From positions 244,655 to 308,654 of the forward strand of contig NZ_JAEKIS010000004.1 in NCBI RefSeq assembly GCF_017311415.1: a stretch of 64,000 nucleotides of DNA. Reading direction: 5' to 3'. Within the stretch, counting starts at the first letter, position 1; every line of letters begins with the position of its first letter. The notes under the pieces are model-generated. The model ran no database searches. It saw only the letters and a list, made by a program, of their open reading frames with translations, and was not told the origin of the DNA. Origin of the DNA: Salipiger abyssi. GTDB lineage: Bacteria > Pseudomonadota > Alphaproteobacteria > Rhodobacterales > Rhodobacteraceae. Positions 38,376-47,036 of the stretch are shown here, in pieces. The position numbers and the translations under genes were made by a program.

Positions 38376-39689
38376 TCACGCGCCGTAGAGCAGGTTCGGC
38401 AGCCAGAGCGCGAGCTGCGGGAAGGCCACAAGGATGACCACCGCCAGACCGAAGAGCAGGAAGAACGGCACCGAGGCGCGCGCCACCCGTCCCAGCGGCC
38501 AGTTTGTCAGCCCCTGCAACACGAAGAGGTTGATCCCCACCGGCGGCGTCAGCAGCCCGATTTCGACCATCAGCACCAGGAAGACGCCGAACCAGACCGG
38601 ATCGTAACCCGCCGCCGTCACCAGCGGCAGGGTCATCGGCAGGGTCATGACGATGATCGCCACCCCGTCCACAAAGATCCCCAGCAACAGGTAGAACAGC
38701 GCCAGCAGCATGATCAGCGCCAGCGGGTCGAGGTTCATCGCGCCGATGGCCGCGCCCAGCTCCTGCGGCAGGTGCAGATAGCCCAGCGTCGTGGAGAGCA
38801 GCGAGGCCGAGATCAGGATGATGCAGACCATGGTGCTGGTCTTGACCGTGCCGAGCAGACTGGCGCGGACCAGCTCCCAGTTGAGCTCGCGCAGCAGGAT
38901 CAGCACCACGAAAGCCGCCAGAACGCCCACCGCCGCCGCCTCCGAGGGCGTGGCGATGCCGGAATAGATCGCGCCCAGCACGATCCCCATCAGCGCCACC
39001 ACCGGCAACAGGTCCAGCGCGGCGCGCGCATAGTCGCGGAGCGCAAAATTCTGGTGCCCGGCGGGCGCCACGCCCGGACGGATCAGCGCCATCGCCATGA
39101 TGAAGGCGGAATAGAGCCCCGAGACCACCAGCCCCGGCAACACCCCCGCCGCGAACAACCGGCTGACGGAGACCTCGGCCAGAATGCCGTAGATGATCAT
39201 CGCAATCGACGGCGGCAGAAGCAGCCCGAGGCTGCCCGCGCCGGCCAGCGAGCCGACTGCAAGGCGTTCGTCATAGCCGCGCGTCACAAGCTCTTTCGAG
39301 GTGATCTTGCCCACCGTTGCCGTGGTCGCCGCCGACGAGCCGCTGACGGCGGCAAAGAGCGTGCAGCCCAGCACATTGGTGTGCAGCAGCCGTCCGGGGA
39401 TGCGGTCGACAAAGGGCGCCAGCCCCTTGAACAGCCGCGCCGAGACCGTAGAGCGGAAGATGAGTTCCGCCACCCAGATGAACAGCGGCACGGCGGCCAG
39501 CTCCCAGGTGGAGGCGCTGCGATAGGTGATCGAGCCGGCGATGGAAAAGACGCGGGTGAGCGGCATGCCGACGAGGAAATGCAGCCCGGCGAAGGAGACG
39601 AGCAGCAGACCGGCAAAGATCCACACGCCGCTGCCCAGCGTCACCACCAGCATCGCGATCAGCGCCAGTCCGGCGAAAAGCGGGTCCAT
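38376..39689 (-). CDS. TRAP transporter large permease subunit (DctM family), second system
   Basis: A 437-residue membrane protein of about 12 segments. DctM motifs: 'LFAAVSGSSAATTATVGKIT', 'GSLGLLLPPSIAMIIYGILA' and 'IGLLTPPVGINLFVLQGLTN'. It is only distantly similar to the DctM at 4088, so the two importers are not recent duplicates. It follows the dctQ gene by 21 bp with GGGAA as ribosome site and is the last gene of the hyuA-hyuB-dctP-dctQ-dctM unit, whose downstream neighbour is the GlxA-type regulator. Confidence 0.94.
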   Translation of the reverse strand: MDPLFAGLALIAMLVVTLGSGVWIFAGLLLVSFAGLHFLVGMPLTRVFSIAGSITYRSASTWELAAVPLFIWVAELIFRSTVSARLFKGLAPFVDRIPGRLLHTNVLGCTLFAAVSGSSAATTATVGKITSKELVTRGYDERLAVGSLAGAGSLGLLLPPSIAMIIYGILAEVSVSRLFAAGVLPGLVVSGLYSAFIMAMALIRPGVAPAGHQNFALRDYARAALDLLPVVALMGIVLGAIYSGIATPSEAAAVGVLAAFVVLILLRELNWELVRASLLGTVKTSTMVCIILISASLLSTTLGYLHLPQELGAAIGAMNLDPLALIMLLALFYLLLGIFVDGVAIIVMTLPMTLPLVTAAGYDPVWFGVFLVLMVEIGLLTPPVGINLFVLQGLTNWPLGRVARASVPFFLLFGLAVVILVAFPQLALWLPNLLYGA

Positions 39690-39710
39690 GAATTCCCTTT
39701 CTGCCTGTCT

Positions 39711-40286
39711 CTACAGGTCGTTCTGAAGCGGATCGTCATTGCCCGGCGGGACAGGCCCCGGCAGGTCGAAGATCTGGCGCAGGATCCAGGCAAAGACCTG
39801 AAGGCTGAAGATCGCGAGTCCCGCGGCACAGACCGCCTCGGGGATCCAGAGCGGAATCTCGGCGATCGAGCTGGAGGTGCGGCCACGCTCGAAACTGCGC
39901 ATCGCGGTCTTGGCGATCACCCAGGAGATCTGCGAGGTCACCGCCAGCGTGGCGACGCCGCAAAGCGTCTCCAGCGCGCGGCGGGCGCGGCCCGAAAGCC
40001 GGTCGATCAGCAGCCCGACCCGCACCAGAGCGGAATGCTCGAACGCATAGCCCAGCGACAGGAAGGTGGCGCCCGCGATGGCGTAGCCGACCATCTCGTC
40101 GAGCACAAAGGTTGAGCGGTCGATCATCCGCAGCCCGATTTCGAGCAGGATATGCAGCACCATACCGACCACCAGCACCGCCGCCACCACGGCGGCGGCC
40201 TGCGACAGGGCGAAGACGCCGCGCTGAAAGAGCATCGCCGGCCCGGTCCGGCCGGCGATGTCTTGGGTGTCGGAGACGCCGCTCAT
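39711..40286 (-). CDS. TRAP transporter small permease subunit (DctQ family), second system
   Basis: A 191-residue protein with four membrane segments: one near residues 22-45 ('ALSQAAAVVAAVLVVGMVLH'), then 'FVLDEMVGYAIAGATFLSLG', and two further C-terminal ones. 'DEMVGYAIAGATFLSLGYAFEHSALVRVGLL' carries the DctQ pattern of an acidic pair followed by 'VRVGLL'. The ATG 40286 overlaps the dctP stop by 4 bp, so start and coupling are well supported. It associates with the DctM encoded downstream. Confidence 0.88.
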   Translation of the reverse strand: MSGVSDTQDIAGRTGPAMLFQRGVFALSQAAAVVAAVLVVGMVLHILLEIGLRMIDRSTFVLDEMVGYAIAGATFLSLGYAFEHSALVRVGLLIDRLSGRARRALETLCGVATLAVTSQISWVIAKTAMRSFERGRTSSSIAEIPLWIPEAVCAAGLAIFSLQVFAWILRQIFDLPGPVPPGNDDPLQNDL

Positions 40287-41278
40287 TCCCCGCGCATTTC
40301 CTCGAAGGCGGCGAGGATCGAGTCGGCATCTTCGCCCATCTTCTCTTTCCACTCCTCAAGCGCCGGCTGCGCGGCCTCGGTCAGCGCGGCGATATAGGCC
40401 GGGTCGACACCGGTCACGACGGTCATGCCGTGGCTTTCCATCTCGGCATAGTTCTGCGCCACGCGGTCTTCGAGCAGCCCCCAGCCAAAATCCTCGGCGG
40501 CAGCGGCGGCCTCGGTGACCCAGGCTTTCTGCTCGTCGGACAGCGCCTCATAGACATCGCGGTTCACATGCACGAATTGCAGCGGCATCGCATAGTTCAC
40601 CTCGGTGAAATGCGACTGCTGCTCCCAGAGCTGCGAGGCCGAGCCGCCATCCGCGGAGGTCAGCACCGCGTCGATGGCACCGGTGGAGAGCTGCGGCACG
40701 GTATCGGCCCAGCTCAGCTGCACCGGCGTGGCAGCAGTGTTGCCGAAGGTGATGGTGCCGTTGGCATCATAGGTGCGTAGTTTCACGCCGTCGAGCGCCT
40801 CCATCGAGTCGAGCGGCTTGTTGCCCCAGAGCCCGCTCGGCGGCCAGGGCGTGGCGAAGAGCAGCACCTGATTGTCGTCGGCCAGAACCGCTTCGTAATA
40901 GGGTTTGGCGATCTCGTAGAGCTGGCGCTCTTCCTCGGGGGTGGTGACGAGGAAGGGGATGGAGGAGAGGATGAACACCGGGTCGATGCCCGACCAGGGC
41001 GTCGCGAAGGAAGAGGCGAGATCGAGCGCGCCGTCGCCCACCGCATCGTACTGGTCGATGGATTTGTACCCCAGCGCCGCGCCCTGATGCGCGGTCACCA
41101 CCATGTCGCCGCCCGAGACCTCTTTCAGCGCCTCGACGAAGGTGTCGGCGGATTGCGCGTGCACTGAGTTCGGCGGGTATTCGTTGGCCAGATCCCAGGT
41201 GACCGATTGCGCCCAGGCGGGCAGCGCGGCGGCGGCGAGCGCCCCGGCGAGAAGCGGTTTAGTCAGTGTCTTGAGCAT
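40283..41278 (-). CDS. TRAP transporter solute-binding protein (DctP family), second system
   Basis: A 331-residue periplasmic protein with a signal peptide 'MLKTLTKPLLAGALAAAALP' ending AWA at residue 23. The mature part 'SVTWDLANEYPPNSVHAQSA' begins a DctP fold; 'DPVFILSSIPFLVTTPEEER' and 'LDGVKLRTYDANGTITFGN' fit the helix-strand pattern and clamp region. AGGGAA lies 9 nt upstream of the ATG 41278. It lies downstream of hyuB, so the ligand is probably the substrate or a relative of the linked hydantoinase. Confidence 0.9.
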   Translation of the reverse strand: MLKTLTKPLLAGALAAAALPAWAQSVTWDLANEYPPNSVHAQSADTFVEALKEVSGGDMVVTAHQGAALGYKSIDQYDAVGDGALDLASSFATPWSGIDPVFILSSIPFLVTTPEEERQLYEIAKPYYEAVLADDNQVLLFATPWPPSGLWGNKPLDSMEALDGVKLRTYDANGTITFGNTAATPVQLSWADTVPQLSTGAIDAVLTSADGGSASQLWEQQSHFTEVNYAMPLQFVHVNRDVYEALSDEQKAWVTEAAAAAEDFGWGLLEDRVAQNYAEMESHGMTVVTGVDPAYIAALTEAAQPALEEWKEKMGEDADSILAAFEEMRGE

Positions 41279-41339
41279 GTCGTGATTTCCCTGTTGCTTT
41301 GGTTGTCTTTGCTGAGGGCCGGGCCGCCCCGGCCCCTGC

Positions 41340-43061
41340 TTATCCGCGCCGCTGCGCGGGATAATTCCGGTCGAGGAAGTCGGGGCTGTATTTGCCCGAA
41401 AGCGCATCCTCGGCCACCGCCTCGGGCGCGCGCTCGGCGGCGGGGCCGTAGCCGCCGGAGCCCGGCGTTTCGACCACGATGGCCTGATCGCGGTTCAGCG
41501 GCACGGCGGAGGGCTTGTTGGCGAGCTTGCGGCTCTCGCCCGCCCCGTCCAGCAGGAATTGTCCGGGCCGCCCCTCGCCACCGCCGAAGATCCCCCAGGG
41601 CGCGTTGGAAAACCGCTCGCCGGCGCCGTTGAAGGTGCAGTCGTGATCCACCGGCGCGATCACCCGGCGAAGACCCGCGCCGCCGCGATAGCGCCCTGCC
41701 CCGCCGGAATCCTCGACAAAGCCGTAGCTGACGACACGCAGCGGGTATTCGGTCTCGATCGCTTCGATGGGCAGGTTGGAGGTGTTGGTGATATGCACCT
41801 GCACTCCGTCCTTGCCGTCGCGGTCGCTGCGCCCGCCAGCGCCGCCACCCAGCGTTTCGAGATAGAGATACGGCTTGCCGTTGCGCGGGTCGATGCCGGA
41901 AAAGACAGCGGTGGTGTTGGCGCCGTTGGCCGCGCCCACGGCGGCATCGGGCAGCGCAGGCGCCAGTGCGCCGATGATCACATCCACCAGCCGCTGCGAG
42001 GTATTGAGCCGCTGCGCCACCGGCGCGGGCGCGATGCAGTCGACGATGCTGCCCGGCTCGGTCAGCAGCTCGCAGCACTCCAGAATGCCCTCGTTATTGG
42101 CGATCTCGGGGTCGAGCAGCGTGCGCAGCGCGTAGGCCACCGCCGCCTTCGAGGCATTGCGGGTGAGGTTGATATTGCCCTTCACCTGCGGCGCCGAGCC
42201 GCGCAGATCGAATACGGCGCGGTCGCCGGTCACAGTGATCTCCAGCTTCAGCGGAATGTCCGAGGTGCCCACCCCGTCATCGTCCATCACGTCCTCGAAG
42301 CGATAGACCCCGTCGGGCAGCTCGGCGATGGCGCCGCGCATCCGGTCATGGGTGCGGGCGAGCAGCGAGTCCCAGACCTGCTCGATCAGCGCGGCGCCAT
42401 AGCGCTCGGCGATCTCGCCGACGCGGCGCAGGCCAAGACGGCAGGCGGCGATCTGGGCGAAATGGTCGCCGCGGCGCTCTTCGGGAATGCGGGCATTGAG
42501 CAGCAGCAGGTCGAGAATGTCCTGTTGCAGCGCGCCCTCGCGGAAGAGCCGCACCAGCGGAATGCGCAGGCCTTCCTGATAGATCTCGGACATACCGCCC
42601 GCCATGGAGCCGGGCACCATGCCGCCGATATCGGCGTGGTGGGCGATGTTGCAGACAAAGCCCAGAAGCTGGCCGTCGACAAAGATCGGCGCGGCATAGT
42701 TGATGTCGGGCAGGTGCGTGCCGCCCGCCGCATGCGGGTCGTTGGCGACAAAGATGTCGCCCTCGCGGATCTCCTCGGGCGCATAGCGCGTGAGCACCGC
42801 CTGCATGAGCCCGGTCATCGAGGCGAGGTGAATGGGCAGCGACAGGTCGGCCTGCACGATCAGCCGCCCCTTGCGGTCGCAGATCGCCGTCGAATGGTCG
42901 TGGCGTTCCTTGATATTGGTGGAATAGGCGCTTTTCATCAGCGCGATAAAGGTCTCGTCCACCACCGAGCGGAAGGCCGAGGAGACGATCTCGACGGTGA
43001 TCGGATCGGGCCCGGCGTCATTCGCGGCGGCGGGGGCGGTGAGGGTGTCGTGAAGGGTCAC
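41340..43061 (-). CDS. Hydantoinase B/oxoprolinase family protein (HyuB), second module
   Basis: A 573-residue protein of standard length. Motifs match the copy at 7431: 'MKSAYSTNIKERHDHSTAIC', 'NDPHAAGGTHLPDI', 'AHHADIGGMVPGSMAGG', and the C-terminal 'ETPGSGGYGPAAERAPEAVA'. It starts with GTG at 43061, giving a GTGA 4-bp overlap with hyuA. With HyuA it opens a cyclic amide in an ATP-dependent reaction. Sequence differences from the 7431 copy are spread over the whole protein, which suggests different substrate specificities rather than a recent duplication. Confidence 0.93.
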   Translation of the reverse strand: MTLHDTLTAPAAANDAGPDPITVEIVSSAFRSVVDETFIALMKSAYSTNIKERHDHSTAICDRKGRLIVQADLSLPIHLASMTGLMQAVLTRYAPEEIREGDIFVANDPHAAGGTHLPDINYAAPIFVDGQLLGFVCNIAHHADIGGMVPGSMAGGMSEIYQEGLRIPLVRLFREGALQQDILDLLLLNARIPEERRGDHFAQIAACRLGLRRVGEIAERYGAALIEQVWDSLLARTHDRMRGAIAELPDGVYRFEDVMDDDGVGTSDIPLKLEITVTGDRAVFDLRGSAPQVKGNINLTRNASKAAVAYALRTLLDPEIANNEGILECCELLTEPGSIVDCIAPAPVAQRLNTSQRLVDVIIGALAPALPDAAVGAANGANTTAVFSGIDPRNGKPYLYLETLGGGAGGRSDRDGKDGVQVHITNTSNLPIEAIETEYPLRVVSYGFVEDSGGAGRYRGGAGLRRVIAPVDHDCTFNGAGERFSNAPWGIFGGGEGRPGQFLLDGAGESRKLANKPSAVPLNRDQAIVVETPGSGGYGPAAERAPEAVAEDALSGKYSPDFLDRNYPAQRRG

Positions 43062-45115
43062 AGGTCTGTCTCTCCGCGGGTGATGAGAATATTGAGCGCC
43101 TCGTCGACGCGGGCGTGATCGCCGGGGAACAGCAGCAGGGTGGAGTCGAATTGGTCGATCACGGCGGGGCCGGTCAGCTCTGCCCCGGCGGCGAGCTCGG
43201 CACGGTCGTAAACCGGCGTGTCGAGCGCTCGCGGGCCGGCGAACCAGACCGGGCGCGTCGCCTTGGGCTCAGGCGCGCGCGAGGCGGTGGCGCTTTGCGG
43301 CGGGCTGCCGATCTGCGGACGCGCGCCCTCCGGAGTCATGCGCAGCGCCATGATCTCGACCGGATCCTCGGGGTTGAAAAAGCCGTAGGCCTGGGCGTGC
43401 GCCTCGAAGAACGCCTGTTTCAGCGCATCGAGATCGGTGACGCTGTTGCCGCCCACCGGAATCTGAAGCTCGTAATTCTGGCTGGTGTAGCGCATGTCGG
43501 CGACCAGCTTGGTGCTGCGCTCCGCCTCGGGAATGGCCTCGGCCTCGAACCAGGTCTCGGCCTCTGCACGCATCTCGTCGGCGAGCCGCGACAGGATCGG
43601 GCTTGCGGCGTCATTCAAAGCGATGCGCTGCGAGCGCACGAGGCTTTCCGAGCGCCCGGCGACCAGCAGCCCCTCGGCGCAGAGGATGCCCGGCAGCAGC
43701 GGCACGAGGATCTGCTTGATCCCCAGCGCACGGGCGCAGGCCTCCGCATGCAGCGGGCCGGCGCCGCCAAAGGGCATCAGCGCGAAATCGCGCGGGTCGT
43801 GGCCGCGCTCGACCGAGATCGCCCGGATCGCGCGCACCATATTGGCGGCCATCACATCCAGAATGCCGCGCGCGGCGGTCTCGACCGCGACGCCCAGACG
43901 CTCGGCTACCTTGCCCACCACGCGGAACGAGGCATCCACATCGAGCGACATGTCGCCGCCCAGCAACCCGCTGGTCGAGAGCCGCCCGAGCACCACATTG
44001 GCATCGGTCACCGTGGCCTGATCGCCGCCCCGACCGTAGCAGGCGGGGCCGGGCCGCGCGCCGGCACTGGCGGGACCGACCTTCATCAGACCGTCGCGGT
44101 CGAACCAGGCGAGCGAGCCGCCCCCTGCCCCCACCGTGTTGATGTCGACCATCGGCATGCGCACGGGGAACTCCGCCACGTCGCGGTCGAAGGCGAGCCC
44201 GATGGTGCGGTCGCGGATCAGCGCCACATCGGCGCTGGTGCCGCCCACGTCGAAGGTGATGACATTGCCGATGCCCGACTGCATTGCGGTATGGATCGCG
44301 CCGTTCGCCCCCGCCGCCGGGCCGGACATGGCGGTGCGGATCGGGAATTCCCGCGCGGTCTCCACCGACATCAGCCCGCCGCTCGACTGGTTCACCCCGA
44401 GGCTGGAGACGGGCGAGCGCGCCGCCACCTCGCGCTCCAGCGTGCGCATGTACTCGGCGAAGGCCGGTTGCAGATAGGCATTGAGCAGCGTGGTGGAGGA
44501 GCGTTCGTATTCGCGGAATTCCGGCATCACATCCGAGGAGGCCGAGACCGCCACATCCGGCAGCGCCTCTGCGATGCGCGCCTTCACCGCCTGTTCATGC
44601 GACGGGTTGAGATAGGCGAAGAGGAAGGCAATCGCGACCGCCTCGACCTGTTCGGCGCGCAGGTCTTCGATCACCGCATCGACGCTGGCCATGTCCAGCG
44701 GCTCGACCACGGCACCGTCGGCGCCGACGCGCTCAGTCACCTCAAAGCGCAGATGGCGCGGGGCGAGCGGCGGCGGAAAATCCGCCTTGAGGTCGTACAT
44801 CTTGGGGCGGATCTGGCGGCCGATCTCGACCAGATCGCGGAAATTGCGGGTGGTCACCATCGCCACCTTGGCGCCGGTGCGCTGGATCAGCGCATTGGTC
44901 GCCACGGTGGTGCCGTGGCCAATGGCCCGCACGTCCTTGAGGTCGAACCCCGCTTTCTCCGCCAGCGCATCCAGCCCGGCGATGATCGCCTCCGCCGGGT
45001 TGGCGGGTGTGCTCGACACCTTGTTCAGCGCGATGCGCCCGCTGGTGCTCTCGATGGCGCAAAGATCGGTGAACGTGCCTCCGACATCCACGCCTATCGT
45101 CCAGGTTTCGCCCAT
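43058..45115 (-). CDS. Hydantoinase A/oxoprolinase family protein (HyuA), second module
   Basis: A 685-residue ATPase-type subunit. Phosphate loops 'IGVDVGGTFTDLCAIE' near residue 8 and 'FDVGGTSADVALI' near residue 290, plus 'MPFGGAGPLHAEACARAL' near 450, show the actin-like fold. An ATG exists at 45124, but GAGG abuts it; the ATG at 45115 ('MGETWTIGV') lies 9 nt after GAGG and is preferred. It is the first gene of the hyuA-hyuB-dctPQM operon, divergent from a GntR regulator. Confidence 0.92.
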   Translation of the reverse strand: MGETWTIGVDVGGTFTDLCAIESTSGRIALNKVSSTPANPAEAIIAGLDALAEKAGFDLKDVRAIGHGTTVATNALIQRTGAKVAMVTTRNFRDLVEIGRQIRPKMYDLKADFPPPLAPRHLRFEVTERVGADGAVVEPLDMASVDAVIEDLRAEQVEAVAIAFLFAYLNPSHEQAVKARIAEALPDVAVSASSDVMPEFREYERSSTTLLNAYLQPAFAEYMRTLEREVAARSPVSSLGVNQSSGGLMSVETAREFPIRTAMSGPAAGANGAIHTAMQSGIGNVITFDVGGTSADVALIRDRTIGLAFDRDVAEFPVRMPMVDINTVGAGGGSLAWFDRDGLMKVGPASAGARPGPACYGRGGDQATVTDANVVLGRLSTSGLLGGDMSLDVDASFRVVGKVAERLGVAVETAARGILDVMAANMVRAIRAISVERGHDPRDFALMPFGGAGPLHAEACARALGIKQILVPLLPGILCAEGLLVAGRSESLVRSQRIALNDAASPILSRLADEMRAEAETWFEAEAIPEAERSTKLVADMRYTSQNYELQIPVGGNSVTDLDALKQAFFEAHAQAYGFFNPEDPVEIMALRMTPEGARPQIGSPPQSATASRAPEPKATRPVWFAGPRALDTPVYDRAELAAGAELTGPAVIDQFDSTLLLFPGDHARVDEALNILITRGETDL

Positions 45116-45143
45116 GTTGTGCATCCTCTTCGTATTTCATTAA

Positions 45144-45173
45144 AATACACAGTGTATAATATGGTTGAGTCAA
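45144..45173 (-). promoter_or_regulatory. Predicted promoter of the hyuA operon overlapping a palindromic operator
   Basis: On the minus strand TTGACT (45173-45168) and TGTATT (45149-45144) are spaced 18 bp, about 30-60 bp before the hyuA start. The perfect palindrome ATACAC-A-GTGTAT (45145-45157) covers the -10 side, as expected for a repressor site of the divergent GntR/FCD regulator. A related TGTATAC occurs at 45212-45218. Confidence 0.5.
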
Positions 45174-45262
45174 CGGTTTTCTTTCCGGGGGATTATTTCT
45201 TGGAAATCGCGCATGCGCGGATGTATACGCGCGCTTGCAAATCACGCAACGGAGACAGGGAC

Positions 45263-45988
45263 ATGGCGAAAAAACCGGCAGCGTCGAAACCGGCCCCCGA
45301 ACGCGGGGCCGAACATGTCTACCGCATGCTGCGGCAGGCGATTCTGCGCATGGAGCTGCGCCCCGGGTCGGATCTGGACGAGCTGGAGATCTCGGCCCGT
45401 TACGAGGTGTCGCGCACACCCGTGCGCGAGGCGCTGATCCGGCTGACCGCCGAGGGACTGGTGCAGGCGGTGCGCGGGCGCGGCTCGCGCGTCGCGGCGA
45501 TGAACCTCTTCGATCTGCGGGATTTTTTCGAGTCGCTCGACCTGCTTCAGCGGGCCCAGACGACGCTGGCCGCGCTGCGCCGGAGCGATGAGGAGCTGCG
45601 CGGGATCGAGGCCGCCGAGCGCGGTTTCGAACAGGCGGCGGCGGGCCGCGATGTGGATGCGCTCAACGAGATGAATTTCCGCTTTCACCTGGCGATCAGC
45701 GAGGCGGCGCATTCGCGCCACCTGCATCACGGCTATGAGCGCGCGCTGATCGAGGGCATGCGCGTGGGTCATGTGAGTTTCATCGAACATGACGGCACGC
45801 AGGCGCGGTTGCAGGAGCATCTCGACCGCACGATTGCCGATCACCGCGAGATGGTGGCCTTCATCCGCGAGCAGGATACGGAGGGCGCCGAACGCGTCGC
45901 CGCCCGCCATGTGGAGCTGTTCCGCAACCGGATCGTGACGACCGTGTTGTCGCCGGATGCCACGCGCAAGATGCAGATCCTGAGCTGA
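45263..45988 (+). CDS. GntR family regulator with FCD effector domain
   Basis: A 241-residue regulator. The N-terminal winged helix (residues about 14-82) reads 'GAEHVYRMLRQAILRMELRP' and 'YEVSRTPVREALIRLTAEGL', the GntR signature. The C-terminal FCD all-helical domain has 'MNFRFHLAISEAAHSRHL' (D/N-x3-H metal ligand pattern) and a late His in 'AARHVELFR'. The ATG at 45263 follows GGAGACAGGG. It is divergent from the second hyuA-hyuB-TRAP operon, with a perfect palindrome over that operon's predicted promoter, so it probably represses it until the substrate or product binds FCD. Confidence 0.92.
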   Translation: MAKKPAASKPAPERGAEHVYRMLRQAILRMELRPGSDLDELEISARYEVSRTPVREALIRLTAEGLVQAVRGRGSRVAAMNLFDLRDFFESLDLLQRAQTTLAALRRSDEELRGIEAAERGFEQAAAGRDVDALNEMNFRFHLAISEAAHSRHLHHGYERALIEGMRVGHVSFIEHDGTQARLQEHLDRTIADHREMVAFIREQDTEGAERVAARHVELFRNRIVTTVLSPDATRKMQILS

Positions 45989-46046
45989 GGCGTTTCCGGG
46001 CATCCTGAACCGCAAACGCCATATGCGCCGGGGTCTCCCCCGGCGC
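45989..46046. terminator. Hairpins between the convergent gntR and dipeptidase-like genes
   Basis: GGCGTTT...AAACGCC (45989-45995 with 46014-46020) and a 9-bp stem GCGCCGGGG / CCCCGGCGC (46025-46033 with 46038-46046, loop TCTC). No U-run follows either, so termination is probable but not certain. Confidence 0.45.
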
Positions 46047-46052
46047 GCCGGA

Positions 46053-47021
46053 TCACCAGACGCGATCCAGCAAAGACAGCCAGTTCTCGCCCATCACGCG
46101 GCGGATCTTGGTTTCGGACCAGCCCGCGCGCTGCATCGCCGCCGTCAGGTTCGGGAAATCGGCGATCGAGCCCAGCCCGTCGGGGAATTCCACCTCCCAG
46201 ATCTCGGTAAGCTGGCGGGCATAGCCCTTGTCGCGGTTGAGATATTCGAAGAATTTCGACCCGTAGCCCATGGTGAAATCGGTGCCGAAGCCGACGCGTT
46301 CCTCGCCGACGAGGTTCACGATATAGTCGATGGCGGCGACGTAATCGTCCACCGTCGCGCCGTTGCCGGCGGCAAGGAAGGGCGGAAACATGGTGACCCC
46401 GACAAAGCCGTCCTGTTCGGCGATAAACCGAAGTTGTTCGTCGCTCTTGTTGCGCGGATGTGCCTTGAGGCCAGCGGGCAGGCAGTGGGAATAGGCGACC
46501 GGCTTTTTCGAGGCACGGATCACGTCTTCGGAGGTCTTCGGCCCCACATGGCTGAGATCGCAGAGGATGCCGACGCGGTTCATCTCGGCCACCACCTCAT
46601 GGCCGAAATCCGACAGCCCGCTATCGGTGCTTTCATAGCAGCCCGAGCCCACCAGGTTCTGGGTGTTGTAGGTCATCTGCACGATGCCAACCCCCTGCTC
46701 CTTGAAAAGCTCGATGAATTCCAGCCGGTCCTCGAAGGCGGTGGTGTTCTGAAAGCCTAAAACGATGCCGGTCTTGCCCTCGGCCTTGGCGCGGCGGATG
46801 TCGGCGACGGTCTTCGCCTTCACGATCAGGTCGGCATGCTCGCGGAACTGTGTGTTCCAGGCGCCGATGGCCGACATCGTGTCGCGGAAATTCTCCCAAA
46901 CCGAGCAGGTGCAGTTGGCGGCGGTCAGCCCGCCCTGCGCCATCGCCTCGAAAACCGGGCGCCCCCAGTCAGAGATAATCAGCCCGTCAAAGACGATCAG
47001 GTCGTCGTGCAGCGTGGTCAT
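46053..47021 (-). CDS. M19 (renal/membrane) dipeptidase family protein with altered metal site
   Basis: A 322-residue TIM-barrel protein of peptidase family M19. The later ligands and substrate residues are visible ('ILCDLSHVGPK', 'VAYSHC', 'HPRNKSD', 'VGFGTDFTMG'). The N-terminal H-x-D pair of the family ('DGHNDL') is replaced by 'FDGLIISDW' (Leu14, Ile16), and the bridging Glu region reads 'GFQNTTAFEDR'. So one or both zinc sites are changed, and ordinary dipeptidase activity is doubtful. It lies 15 bp downstream of livF as the last gene of the ABC importer operon, so it likely acts on the imported amide or dipeptide-like compound. Family certain, reaction unknown. Confidence 0.85.
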   Translation of the reverse strand: MTTLHDDLIVFDGLIISDWGRPVFEAMAQGGLTAANCTCSVWENFRDTMSAIGAWNTQFREHADLIVKAKTVADIRRAKAEGKTGIVLGFQNTTAFEDRLEFIELFKEQGVGIVQMTYNTQNLVGSGCYESTDSGLSDFGHEVVAEMNRVGILCDLSHVGPKTSEDVIRASKKPVAYSHCLPAGLKAHPRNKSDEQLRFIAEQDGFVGVTMFPPFLAAGNGATVDDYVAAIDYIVNLVGEERVGFGTDFTMGYGSKFFEYLNRDKGYARQLTEIWEVEFPDGLGSIADFPNLTAAMQRAGWSETKIRRVMGENWLSLLDRVW

Positions 47022-47036
47022 TTGGGTCTTCCTTCG

